Assembly (NCBI RefSeq): GCF_949628215.1
Contig: NC_134276.1
Coordinates: 135,036,125-135,100,124 of the forward strand
DNA from: Phalacrocorax aristotelis
Lineage: Eukaryota > Chordata > Aves > Suliformes > Phalacrocoracidae
DNA length: 64,000 bases
Direction of reading: 5' to 3'
Below, one piece after another: positions 13,101-24,434 of this stretch. The notes beneath the pieces were generated by a model that worked only from the letters and a program-made list of their open reading frames with translations, did not search any database and was not told the DNA's origin. Both the position numbers and the translations under genes were made by a program. Position 1 is the stretch's first letter. Each line of letters opens with the position of its first letter.

Positions 13101-14069
13101 GACAATAACCTATGATAGCAAGCTGGGAGGGACATGAGCAGATAATAATGTCTTAACTCCTGTCCCCCTCAATTATACCTGTTAGAGCTGTAGTCTTACC
13201 AGGAACACTTGGTTTAATTTTGTTGAAAGATTTCTTGTGTTAAGTTACAAATATGTATGGAAAGCTTCTACCTTACAAGGAACAAGGGTGGTTTGTGAGG
13301 TCATCTTTTCAATATCCCAGGATCATAAAAATGTATGATCTCTTTCTTAACTAAAAAGTCAGCACTTAACTGTTGTTTAAACAAGTCTTGACCCACCTTT
13401 GGCAGGTCAGAATCTCCTGAAATCCTGCTGTGGCTTCAAGTTCATTAGTAGTCTCTGTGGAAAGGACGTTGCTTTCTGAGTTGTCAGCAGTATGCTTGCA
13501 GGCTCGCTTTGGAGCTTCCCAACCAAAAAGCACCAACTAGTTGAGAAAGGATGTCAGTCACCTGTGACCAGACTACAGACAGCAAGGTTTTTTTGCTTTT
13601 TTCAGGTGGTGTAGGGATGATGTGCTCACTGAGCGAACAAGGCAAGCAGTTGGCAGTCCAAGTGTCAAACATCCTGGGGATGGACGTGTGCGGCATTGAC
13701 CTGCTGATGAAGGACGACGGTTCATTCTACGTCTGTGAGGCCAATGCAAATGTAGGTTTCATTGCCTTTGACAAGGCTTGTAATCTAGATGTAGCTGGTA
13801 TCATAGCGGACTATGCCGCTTCGCTCCTTACCCCCGGTCGCTTGACGCGGCGCATGTCCTTGCTCTCTGTGGTGTCCACGGCAAGCGAGACTAGCGAGCC
13901 AGAGCTGGGCCCTCCAGCTAGTGCCGCTGTCGACAATATGAGTGCTAGCTCCAGCTCTGTCGACAGCGACCCTGAGACCACGGAGAGAGAGTTGCTCACC
14001 AAGCTCCCGGGGGCTCTATTCAACATGAACCAGCTATTAGCTAATGAGATCAAGCTTCTTGTGGAGTGA
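6902..14069 (+). CDS. RIMKLB: RIMKLB, N-acetylaspartylglutamate / beta-citrylglutamate synthase B (3' four coding exons, 5' incomplete)
   Basis: Cytosolic ATP-grasp ligase of the RimK family. It joins glutamate to N-acetylaspartate (giving NAAG) or to citrate (giving beta-citrylglutamate) with ATP hydrolysis. Four exons splice in phase 1 throughout: 231, 87, 204 and 464 nt including the stop. They encode the final 328 residues. Adding the 58 residues that precede this point in vertebrate RIMKLB gives 386, the length I know for the human protein. The ATP-grasp fold spans roughly residues 115-300. The metal-binding set expected for the fold is present in the last exon: Asp264 (in GIDLLMK), Glu277 and Asn279 (in VCEANANVG). 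The Ser-rich C-terminal tail ([13 protein letters not shown]) and the ending NEIKLLVE are also typical. All splice sites are GT-AG and no frame is broken. The N-terminal coding exon or exons were not found and must lie left of the window. The family assignment is firm. B rather than the A paralogue rests on my memory of the B protein and on the A2M neighbourhood. Confidence 0.96.
7133..9056 (+). other. RIMKLB intron between exons a and b
   Basis: A 1.9-kb GT-AG intron (GTAAGG...GCCAG). It contains a 13-base G run at 8015-8027 and, shortly after, a pyrimidine run followed by an A run near 8141-8172. I see no other feature in it. Confidence 0.9.
8015..8027. repeat. G13 homopolymer
   Basis: Thirteen consecutive G bases followed by a purine-rich stretch in a RIMKLB intron. 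The length is likely to vary between individuals and to be error-prone in sequencing. Confidence 0.9.
9057..9143 (+). CDS. RIMKLB: RIMKLB coding exon b (residues ~136-165)
   Basis: This 87-nt exon lies between the acceptor TTTTTGCCAG and the donor GTGGGT. It encodes [20 protein letters not shown] and then VKNTRGHRG, the start of the ATP-grasp domain. The [11 protein letters not shown] stretch, completed by the next exon, contains the lysine and glycine-rich turn that contacts ATP phosphates in this family. Confidence 0.95.
9144..12005 (+). other. RIMKLB intron between exons b and c
   Basis: A 2.9-kb GT-AG intron (GTGGGT...ATACAG). It contains only short chance open frames and a T run near 11775-11790. 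No repeat family was recognised. Confidence 0.9.
12006..12209 (+). CDS. RIMKLB: RIMKLB coding exon c (residues ~165-233)
   Basis: This 204-nt exon follows the acceptor TTCATACAG and ends at the donor GTAGGA. It encodes [39 protein letters not shown] and [13 protein letters not shown], the central beta-sheet of the ATP-grasp fold. The [12 protein letters not shown] segment is the RimK-like strand pair facing the nucleotide. Confidence 0.95.
12210..13605 (+). other. RIMKLB intron between exon c and last exon
   Basis: A 1.4-kb GT-AG intron with a slightly weak donor, GTAGGA. Purine-rich stretches occur around 12530-12620. I see no independent gene; the overlapping antisense open frames have no recognisable protein content. 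Confidence 0.9.
13606..14069 (+). CDS. RIMKLB: RIMKLB last coding exon (residues ~233-386 and stop)
   Basis: The acceptor is TTTTTTCAG and the stop TGA is at 14067-14069. The first half carries the metal ligands Asp264, Glu277 and Asn279. The second half is a low-complexity Ser/Thr/Glu tail without a recognised fold. The open frame continues 55 nt upstream of the acceptor by chance. The intact splice site and the phase match to the previous exon set the true start. Confidence 0.96.
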
Positions 14070-15560
14070 TGCCACATGTAAATAGATGACCAACAGAACT
14101 CTCTCTTGTAAATTTTTTTTTTTAAACCAACTTGCAATGCTGTTTATCAGACAAGCTCAGAGGAATGAGGGGGGGTGGGGGTGTGTGTGTCAATCAAGAG
14201 CAGAAGGCACGTGTGCTGTGATTGCTGCCCCTACTTTTTTGCAGAACATAAAATTGTGTTCATTCTTCAGCATCAGTTTTTCTAATGAAGATGCTTAGTT
14301 CACAATCTAAGTGGGAGTTTTATTTGGATGCTGCTTTGGTCCCCAGACGTACTGCAGTTCATGTATGTTCACAGGCAAGCATTGAAGCATGATTCACACT
14401 TGAAGATTTTCAGAAAGCTGTCTGGCAGCTCTCTAGAAACTTCTGTGAATTACTGCACCAGTTAAGTCTCTTCTACCTCTGTAAGGCTTGATCCTGTAAA
14501 TTGCCAAGTGCCTGAAATTCTCAATGTGAGTTGAAGGTGTTAAATACCAGGTATTTCAAAGTTCCTGGAGACCTACTGTTTCTACTCTTGTAGATGGGAG
14601 CTGTAAGTTCAGGATCCTTCTCAAGTCATCGTTTTCTGACCTTGCAGGATATGGCCTTTCAAATGATGAGGCTGAGAGAAGTATCAGTTGACTTAACATG
14701 AGCTTTCTGTACAAATCTGTAATTGTCCCATCTTGGTATTAATTGGCAGCTTTGTGTCTGTATTTCTTTTTAAAGCTTTTGAAGGAGGATTTTAGTACTT
14801 TTCTCATTTCAAACCCTGATTTTGGAAGGTATGTAGGGGAATTGTCATATTCTATTTATGGCAGAAGTGGCACGTTTTAACTATTTTTTGCATGATTGGA
14901 GGAGATAAACAGCACTGTAATGTTTGGTATACAAAATAATGTTTAATCCAATGTGAAAAAGAATTACACTAGTTTAAAGCAAACGTGCATCGACTTGTAT
15001 TTGTTAGTGTTTTAGTCTTTTTGAGAGAGATCTGCAATGTTAATGTTCCTTTTTCTTTAATACATCTCGTCCAACACTCCCTTCTCTATGCCTGCATCTT
15101 TAACAGTGGCCAAAGTGAAAACACTGCAGACTATTTGTTAAGAAAACACTGAGTTAAAGCCTGTACATTGGTGAGGTGGTGGTTTGGGGGTTTTTTTATT
15201 GCTTTTTGGGGCGGGGGGAAACGTGGTAAGGTGTGGAGGAGGGAAAAGTTGGTTAAAAGTGATTAGACATCTGGAGGTACTTTAGAATAAAGCTGCAGTT
15301 CATACAATACTTACCAGGCTTACTTTTTCCCCACTGAACATAAAAGCTGATGTTGGCAGAAATCCAAAGAGTATAACTGGGGAGAAATACTCAATTCTTA
15401 GCTTTCGGAAACATGCAGCAGATTTAAAAAAGAAATTTTTTTTTTTTTTTAAATAAAGGAGGAAAAAAGAGTGCTCAGCCAGAATTAAAAAAAAAAAACA
15501 AAACCAAACAAAATCAACCTAGGTCCATGAACAATTAACAAATTGATCTTGGACCCTTAC

Positions 15561-15607
15561 GTGTGTGTGGTGTGAGTGCACACACTTGTGTGTGTTTGTG
15601 TGTGTGC
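15561..15607. repeat. Imperfect (GT)n stretch in RIMKLB 3' UTR
   Basis: GT/TG dinucleotides interrupted by a short CACACA inversion near the middle. Confidence 0.8.
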
Positions 15608-15861
15608 ATTTGCTTTGCTTTATTTCTTTGGGGGTTTTGGCTATTTAGCTCCTAATTTTTTTCCAGGCTGCCTGATTTTCCTTAGTCCTCTGGCTGTGGA
15701 CTTTCTCATTAGCCTTGAGCTGTTTTGGAAAACAGATAACCAAAACAGATACTGAGTCCATTTTTCAGTCCCCATCTTCTTCCTCCTTTTCTTCCTCCTT
15801 CTCCTCCCCACCTTTTAATTCCTTTCTCATTCTCTGGGTTCATAAATCCCTGGAACTATAG

Positions 15862-15882
15862 ATATATATATATATATATATA
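15862..15882. repeat. (AT)n microsatellite in RIMKLB 3' UTR
   Basis: Ten uninterrupted AT units. Confidence 0.92.
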
Positions 15883-16239
15883 AAGATAAGCCTCCTTTTT
15901 TAAAAACAAAAAGTGAAACGTTTACAGTTGAAGAATAATCTTGTGAAAATAGGGTTTGTTTGGAGGGGGGTTCTGTGTGTGCAATGCTGCTGTTTTCTGG
16001 ATACTTCAATGGAGCATGTCCCATGTACCCTTTGAGGCTCTGCACTGCCCACCTCTGTGGCCCTTCCTCACCTCTCTGCTGCTCTGCTGTTTTATCTTCA
16101 CTTGGACCTTAAACACAACTCACGGACACTATGCAGAGAGTCTTCAAGAGGCAATAAACAGAACAGTATTAACCTGCTTTATGGAGGTTTGATCATGCTT
16201 CTTTGTACAGTTTGGTTTTTTTTATTTTAAAAGGAATGT

Positions 16240-16245
16240 AATAAA
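16240..16245 (+). promoter_or_regulatory. Polyadenylation signal AATAAA, best candidate for RIMKLB
   Basis: AATAAAATGGC is followed by a run of T and TG bases, the usual downstream element. Three earlier AATAAA copies (15286-15291, 15452-15457, 16153-16158) could give shorter mRNA forms. I cannot tell from sequence alone which are used. Confidence 0.55.
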
Positions 16246-16262
16246 ATGGCTTTTTTTTTGTA

Positions 16263-19200
16263 GAATTAAATATTATTATTAAAATCAAGTGAAAGGTTGA
16301 CTGTTGGTGTTAAGCAGGAGAGCGGACCATCTGGTCCAGCAACGAAAGGAGCTTCAGCAGTAAAGGTATTTTCAAATCTTTATTCCTGACCCTTCAAGCA
16401 CACAGGTTATACCTGAAGAATAGACAGGTCTTAAACTTCCATGAAGAGTTGCAGACCACAGAGTGTGAAAGAAACCTAATTTTCTAGTCACTGAGCTGTA
16501 AACTGTCGTTTCCAGAGGCTCTTCTCCCCCTGTTTATCTAAGGGGAATTTGGGTGCTGGTGTTTGGGGTTTTGGTTTTGGTTGGGTTCCCCCCACCCACC
16601 ACCTTTTCCTTGTTACTGGTAGGTGCCTGCACTTCTTGAGAGGCTGATAGGGTCAATCCTTCCCTTTTCAGCTGTGGCACACATTGAGCACATGTGGAAT
16701 AACAACAGGGAGTAAACATGTGCTAGTTGGTATAGTGGGACTCCTGTATTTCTACTGCAGGAAACATCTTTTAGAGGAAAGAGCTGGTAACTGAACATTC
16801 TGGACTGTTTTTTGAGTCTCCATAGTATCACCCTTTTAGAATGCCCAGCTTATGCCTCACAGTAGTAAAATTTGTGAAGCAAACATAAGATATTTGAAAG
16901 ACAAACAGTGGATTGAGAGATTTACAGTTTGGCTTCCTTAGGATAAGATGCTCCTCTGTGGTTGGTACATCCATTGCTAGGTTGGAGATAAGTCTACGCA
17001 TAGTGGTCAAGGAGGGAGGCAGGATTTGAAACATCATGTACATTTGTGTGGACATCGGGTATTCATGCTACGTGAAAACCTCGCTTGAGCATTTATTGGT
17101 ACAAATGGGGACACTTTTCTTGTGTATTTACTCTCTACTTATCCATTGCTCCTGAAATAGTGAAATGTATAGAATGGGCTGGGGGTGTGAGGGGGTGTGT
17201 CTTGTGTTTATTTAAAGGGAAAAAAACATCAACAAATCTAGCCTGTGGTAATCAGGCAGTGTTTCCCATTGAAGGTGAACTTTACAGATGTCAGCTTTGT
17301 ACACTGTATTTCCTTCAGTCCCCTATGCTGAAAAACACATGCTAAGCTTTCATACAATTGCACTAACACTACCTCCATATGTGTGGGTTTGGAAGCATGT
17401 GCTAAAAAAAGGTCAATGTAGTGCTGGGTTACAACAGTGCCAATACAGCTGATGTTGATAGAACTATTTTTGTTATTTCTATGTTTGAAAGAGCCAGTTA
17501 GAACTCTTGTTTGCAAGAATAAGATTCTTAAACTACATCTGATGAAATTTTGTTCTTTGTAACACTGGAGTTTTTATTCTGTTTAGTTCACCATGTTTAT
17601 AATTGATGTCCTACTATGTCAATATACGGATTGTATCTTAAGCCTTGTATTTAATGCTTTAATGTGTTTTATAAAATCTTTTATTGGAATGTTACAACAC
17701 CTCATCCGTAACACAATGTCAATGCTTGATGCATATGTGGACTGTTAACATTTTTGTTCTGAGCTGATGGTCACTCTTGGAGCATTTTCTCCCACCTCGT
17801 GTGCTATCTTTCATGTGCAGTACTTACTCAGGAAATAACCTCTGGAATATCTGTGTATGTCAGACGCAAAGGAGATACTTCTTCAGATGTTATACTGGAC
17901 TTCAAAATCCAACAAATGAAACCAGTGATGTTTGCTAAATCTTTTCTCTTCCCCTTATTGTGAAATCTGTCAGTTAAATACATAAGGGACCTTGAGGGCT
18001 CAGAGAGACTTGGAAAACAAATTGCATGTACAGCATCTTTCTCATGGCTCACTCTTTTTGAGAAGGTTTATGGGCTTTATGGCTGGTGTGAGACACACGA
18101 CCCACTCCTGTTCTCTCTATGGAATAGTAGGTGCTCAGACAGGTAACTTCTGTTGCTACTGCCTTTTTTAATTTTCAGTTTTTTTCACTGTTCTAGGAAT
18201 TGTTTTAACTGGAACACTGCAGGATTTATAAACCAGATGTTTGCTGTCTTCTGCTTTGTTTTGTTTCTTTAAGTCTTAAGCTTTGAGGGTGACTTTTGGA
18301 GCATTCTGATGGTGGATCTTAGCCTGCTGTTGGAAGTTCCAAACCTTTCATATTATCAATTTCAGTTGAAAAGTTTTTGTTTTGTTTATTTTTTCAAACT
18401 GATGACACAAACTAGATGCACAGATTTTGGGCGGGATTTGTTGCTCTGTTTTGTGTGACTTACTCTCATTTTTTTTACAGAAATGTGTTCTAACAGTTGA
18501 CACTTTGTTACTGTTCTTTGCAAAACTTTTCAGGAGCCAAAAAAGTCAAACAATCCAGAGAAAACCTTCCCTTCTCCCCTTTCCGATGGCAAGAGTGAGA
18601 ACTTATGAAAAGTCCTTGAGAATGTTCCTTCCTAAACTTTTCCCCCCAGTAATGCAAGCGGGTAAAATGGTAAACGCAGCAGTTTGGTGACATCCAAAAC
18701 AGACCTGTTGTCAGGTAAATTGACTCCTTCTGCTCTTACTGTAACCTTCATAAGTTTGCTAACTTGTTTGCCTTCCTTTCTTCCCATCAGTTCACTTCGG
18801 TGAAACTTCTTGAATGATTTCTTTAACTGTGATATTTAGAGAAAATCCTACTTTTCTTCTTATTTCCCATCCTTATACATGTTGACCCTTAAGAAAGCTG
18901 TCATTGTCCTTTGCTTTACTCAGGTGAGACAAAAGTGAGTCTCCTTATGTAAGTATATGAGGGATAGTTTTATAATACATTAATTCCACCTCCTCTTTAA
19001 CACTTCAAAGTAGTTTGCCTTCAGGTATGCTATTTTAGCTTAGGTTTTTAAAAGATGCGATACTTTCCATTTGCCAAGTGAACATAAAATATAACTGCAT
19101 CAATTAGGAGTTGATAGGTATGAAAAACTAGTACTAAAAATGTTAAATCTATTAAAATACAACAGAGCCAGGATCCTGCAAAGAGTACAGACGGAAGAAT

Positions 19201-22200
19201 GTGTGCTAAAGAAAAAGACTGTGGGGCTGATTATTTCTGTATGTGGAGGATGGGGTGACATATTTTATGTTGCCCTTACTGCTATATCTAAGTACTTGTA
19301 TACTTTATCCTTCTCTGGTACCTCCCTCCCTTAATCTCCAACTACTTAAAAGTGCTGGGAACTTAGTATTTTTTTACTTCATCTAAGGAGGAGAGTCTGT
19401 ATTTTACTCACATAGGTAAATATCAGACAATAAGAATACCATTCAAAGTGGAAGAATATGAGCCTTCAGACAGGCTTTCAAGTTTTCTGATGCAGTATTT
19501 TATTTCCCATGACATCTGTAAAGAATTAGCACTTGGTTCAGACTTCTTTCTGTGTCGTTAATCTCTTCTATATTATAATAAAATAGTCTATTTTTCATAT
19601 TCTCAATCTATATTTTCCTGAAACACAGCAAACTTATCAGCAGTACCATAAATTGCAGCTCAAGTTAAGGTGGGAGGGAATAATTTTAGAGCCAAATTTT
19701 GCTCTCAGTTACACTGAGATAAACCTGGAATTGCTCTGTGAAAGACAGTGGAGTGATACCCAATTTCACTGGTATAATTGAGTGTATAATTTGTGTCTTT
19801 AATTCTACTTGCAAGATAATTTCACAGACCTGTTATACTTATGTTTCCAATGCTTTTTCCTTTCAGACACACCCACTTCTTGCGTCTCAGCACTGGGCAG
19901 GCCTATTCCTTTATTTGTGTATATTTTTGTGCATCAGCTGCTATAGGACACGGGTGTTACACTTTCAGGCATGTGGTTGGGTGTCTTTTTGGGGGAGAGA
20001 TTTGTGGGTTTGTAATAATGTCTAAAAAATAATTTTCTCAAATTTGTTGAACAAATTCATGTTGGCTCGGAGTTTTGATCTCTAACCTGGTTTTATACAT
20101 ATCACGTGAAGATTTTCTTGAAAGGCAGTACTATAACTTTGCAGAGTCTGCAAATGATCTTTCATGGGTAGAGTTGATCAAAATTTACTGCATTCTGCAG
20201 AAGTTAATGTCTTAATATTTAATGTTGCTTGAAAGGTGGTTTTACAGATCATGCTCCTTCCTCTTTATGGAATGGCTTTCAAAGCCTTGTATTGATCTTG
20301 GTTGTGCCCAGTGCTTTGTCTAATGTATGGGGGAAATGTTTTAGAACTTGCATAAGGCATGACATCTTAGACAAAGGATGATGATTATGTGCGTGCTGAA
20401 CAAGAACTTCTTCTGTATGCCCTTCTGCTGCAACAGAGTAATAAAACTGGTAGGTGGCAGCAGCAGCAGAAGAAACTCATGTGACTGTGACCTGAGAAAC
20501 CTCCAGTACTGGGAGAAATGGATTGCAAAATATTAACTGAAGTAAGGGGGATGGAGGAGAGAGGCAGAGTCCCTGAACTGTCCCTTTGAATGGTGAGTCT
20601 AATTTACAGAATTCTAACCATGAAAAGATTAGCTGTAGTAAACACATTGATCTATCCGATTTGGTGTTTGGTTACCTGATGTCCTAATTCTGATCTTTGA
20701 TGCAGCATTCCAGTTCCCCCACTGCCTTTATAATGGCTCAGTATATGCCTTAAAAATTTAACTTTATCAAAATTCCCACATCTTAAAGAGTATTGAAAAA
20801 TAACTCTGGAAGGAATGTATCTAGTATATCTATTTCTCTACCCCACTGGAAGATCAGTCATAGTTATGCTATTGATGAAGTTTGTTTTAACCTGGTTTAA
20901 AAACCAAGGAATAGAAGACAAAGATTCTGCAGATTTATGGCTTTACCTTTGAAATTTTATTTTATGAAAGTAAAAAGCATCCTTACTGTCAGCCAGTAGT
21001 CAAGTTCATGGGCTCAGAGCCCATCTGCTTTTTTTGCGACTTCCTTTTTTGCCAATCTGCTATGTAATGCTACTTTTGGGGTGATTCTCATATGTACTTA
21101 TCATACATATAGGTCTCTGTTTTAAATATTCTTGAGTATTTTATCACAATGCTACTTGGTCATAACTGAAATTACATGTGTGTGCATATATATATGTTTA
21201 ACATTTCACATCAAATGTTGGTTCCTTTCAATCTAAAGCCTGGTATTCCTTGGAGAGTGAAGAACTTGCAGAATTGTCAACTCGCATCCTTTTTGTGCAA
21301 GGAGCATAGTTGACAAATGTATATAGGAAGCAACAAGCTTCATGCTGTACTAACACTCCAGTAACTCAGAATTTTCATGTGATAAGTGACGGTTACTTGA
21401 GGATAAGGAACAGCAGCAGGGATTCACCTGTAACAAATAAATAGGTTTGGCATTAAGTCTAAATGGTATCCTCAAATCACTCTTAATTTTGTCTGGTAGG
21501 GTGCAATGGTGCATACTTACTCAAATGAATCTAGATTAATTTTTCAAAATTTTGGTATGAAGTTTCCTATATATAAAAAGCCTCTTTGAGACTTTCCCCT
21601 CTGTTTCTGAATCCTGGCCTTTTTTTCATTAGTTTAGTCATATTAGTAAATCTGCACTGGTAAGTATAGAAGATAAATTACTTCCTAGGTTCATACCAGT
21701 CATTAGCCCATTACAATATAATGAAAAGGATATAAGGACTTCTTTTAAATTGAGGTGCTCAAATGACTTTATGTAACACTTCAAAACTTGTTTCTACATG
21801 ATGTTAAAAGATTTTTATAGAAGAGAGAGATGAGATATTAATGCAGGGTCAAAGTAAAAGTGCAAAACATTCTTAGGCACCCAAACGTGATCAGTCCCAA
21901 ACTTGGAAATACTAAGTAAAAGCTATAAACCAGGAAAAGTCAAAAAACAGATCCATTATTCTCTCCTGTGAAGCCTATGTAGATACTAATTACTGTGTAA
22001 TGGTATTTAGAGCAGCATATAGATTAAATCATAGTTGCCTTAGAATGCCATGCACTCTGCTTTGGAGAACACTGATCTAGATATCATCAAAGAATTATAG
22101 TTGCATACATCATTAGTATGTTTGATCGTAACAATACGTCCATTTTAAGTAAGTCTCCTACCAGAGATTAAAATGGTGACCTCTAGTAGGATGACTTTTC

Positions 22201-23189
22201 TTTCTGAAAAGAAAGTTAAAGAGGAGAGAACAGCAGGATATGGAAGTACTGACAAATGGTCTGGCATAGGGGATGTTTGAATCTGGATTGGTTGAAAATG
22301 CAGAGAAACTCATCCATGTGGATTGGGGAAAAAAGTTGTGGTCAGAATATGTATCAATATGCAGAAGACAGCAGTAGCTTTTGTACTTTCATAAATGCTT
22401 CTAGTTTCCTTACAGCTAACTATTAGTTGATAAATTCCAAATTCTGTTTTATGTTGTTATCTGGGGTATTCAGACTAAAATCAGGAACAATGCTTACATA
22501 TGGGAACTAAGCTGGATCTGAGTTTTTTGTATTCAGGCACCTAAATAGTGTCTGGTGCACATCAGATGCCACTTAGGACTATGGACGACTGGTGTGCTTT
22601 TCTCAGCAGCTTCTCACTTTCCATACAGCCTTTAAAAGTGTTATGTAGACCACAGGTTGGAAATCCCAGAACTGAGTTACTGCAAAGTGAAAGGAGATCA
22701 AATTTGCCAAGTGAAAAATATTTTGGACGGAGATTTGAAAGGAGTGCTGTTAAATATAACAGTGAGCAAAGTCTGTGTGTGAGATGAAGCTCATTGAGAA
22801 AGTTTTTTCAATCCAGGCAGGCTGGAGATGAGAAAGAGAGAAAGTGAATTCTGGTAGTAGAGGCAAAGGAGTCTGAAGTATATGTCAGTCTGTCAGCAGA
22901 GAGGAAGATGAGGCAGTAAAACAGCTTTTGCTGATCTTGAGCATTCCCAGCATATTGTTGTAAGGAGGAATCTTAACAGATTTCCTGTATACAATATACG
23001 CTAGGCATGCTAGCCTTTGGGAACTGGATATCAAGGAGGAGAGCTGAAAGTTGATATAGAGCCGTTGATATGGAAACTAGCTGTAGTGCTTGCCTGCTAG
23101 AATGATGGTCATGTGGATTAAAAATGTTACTGCAGTGAGTTTAGATTACAGTAATACCTGGGAGGAATGGTGGTCATCTGGTCCCAAAC
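16263..23189. other. Intergenic DNA after RIMKLB
   Basis: AT-rich noncoding DNA. The first 1.4 kb may still belong to a longer RIMKLB 3' UTR. I read both strands and found no conserved protein segment and no recognisable repeat family. All open frames are short and without homology that I can see. Confidence 0.75.
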
Positions 23190-23882
23190 ATGGGCTTATG
23201 CATTGGATTTGCATGGCAGGGGGGCTACAGGGGTGGCTTCTGTGAGAAGCTGCTGGAAGCTTCTCCCCATGTCTGATAGAGCCAATGCCAGCTGGCTCCA
23301 AGATAGACCTGCTGGCCAAGGCTGAGCCAGTGGGCAACAGTAGTAGTGCCTATGGGCTAACATATTTAAGAAGGGGGAAAGAAAAAATCCATGTGCAACT
23401 GCATCTGGAGAGAGGAGTGAAGATATGAGAGAAACAACTCTGTAGACACCAAGGTTGGTGGAGAAGGAGGGGAAGAGGTGCTCCAGGCACCGGAGCTGAG
23501 ATTCCCCTGCAGCTGCGGTGAAGACCATGGTGAGGCAGGCTGTCCCCCTGCAGCCCATGGACATTAACAGTGGAGCAATTACCTACCTGCAGCCCGTGGA
23601 GGACCCCGTGCCAGAGGAGGTGGATGCTCAAAAGAGGGTGTGACCCCATCACAGCACTGGGAAGCCCATGCTGGAGAAGGTTCCTGGCAGGACTTGTGAC
23701 CCCATGGAGATAGGAGCCCAGGCTGGAGCAGGTTTTCTGGCAAGACTTGTGACCCTGTGGGGGACCCATGCTGTAGCAGTTCATAAAGAACAGTAGCCTG
23801 TGGGAAGGACTAGCGTTGGAGAAGTTCATGGAGAACTGTCTTCTGTGAGAGGGACCCCACGCTGGAACAGGGGAAGCATGTA
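23190..23882 (+). mobile_element. Truncated avian endogenous retroviral LTR with internal degenerate tandem repeats
   Basis: The sequence matches a widespread bird LTR family as I remember it. It has a GTGGCTTCTGTGAGAAGCTG block, a CATATTTAAGAAGGG TATA-like box (about 23359-23373) and a GAAACAACTCTGTAGACACC segment. Then comes a series of degenerate units of the form GACCCCATGCTGGAGCAGGT / CTGCAGCCCATGG (about 23480-23880). The G+C content exceeds that of the flanks. The expected family start (TGTGGTGGG-like) and the 3' half with its poly(A) signal are missing, so this is a broken copy without visible target duplications. A long antisense open frame across it is a by-product of the GC-rich repeats. 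Confidence 0.75.
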
Positions 23883-24415
23883 TTGACATGTATTGACATG
23901 TGGCTGTCAATACAAAAGGGTATTTTTTTTTTTCTTCTACTAGGTGTGACATAGCAAAGCATCCTGTTCTCTGCAACTTTGATGTGGTGGAGATTTGAAG
24001 AAGGCAGAATATTTTTTCATTCTTATAATAGATTTCCACAGGCAGGCAAGGCATGATATGTATGTGAAAGGAGAAATGGATAGGTTCCTCACGCTGACTG
24101 AAAAGCAGATTATGGATTGGGCTAGTACAAAAGTTAACATTTACATTGTACTTAGGGAAGGCATTTTCAAGGTATTTCTGTGTCCCTTTTTTGTTCCATT
24201 TAGAAAGAGTACAGTGCTACTCAAATACACAGAGTCTGCATAGTAGTATGTCAGAGTATTAATCTCTGCCAAGCATGTGGAGGGGAAGGGCTCATAAAAT
24301 AATTATGTGAACTTCTGTGTGTCTGCTAAGTCTACGTTTTTTATTTGGAGGCAATTTACTATATGTAACTGCATATAGTACTCAGTGTAATAGATTTTTT
24401 TTGTTTTGTTTTTTA

Positions 24416-24434
24416 GAAGGAAGGAAGGAAGGAA
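24416..24434. repeat. (GAAG)n microsatellite
   Basis: Nearly five GAAG units directly after a T-rich stretch. Confidence 0.85.

Larger units (their letters stand above)
14070..16262 (+). other. RIMKLB: RIMKLB 3' UTR (minimum extent)
   Basis: Untranslated sequence after the RIMKLB stop. No splice acceptor or coding exon follows, and AATAAA hexamers occur at 15286, 15452, 16153 and 16240. The last is followed at once by a T-rich stretch, as expected of a cleavage region. Long 3' UTRs are normal for this gene in mammals. The UTR could continue to about 17690, where a TATAAA hexamer variant lies in AT-rich sequence. Simple repeats inside include TG-rich 15561-15607, a pyrimidine tract near 15778-15812 and AT repeats at 15862-15882. 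Confidence 0.7.

Noticed and set aside
23350-24054. 234-codon open frame on the minus strand
   Set aside because: It lies antisense to the truncated LTR. The His/Pro/Ser/Leu-rich peptide reflects complementary GGAGCAGG/CCCATGG repeats, not a protein family.
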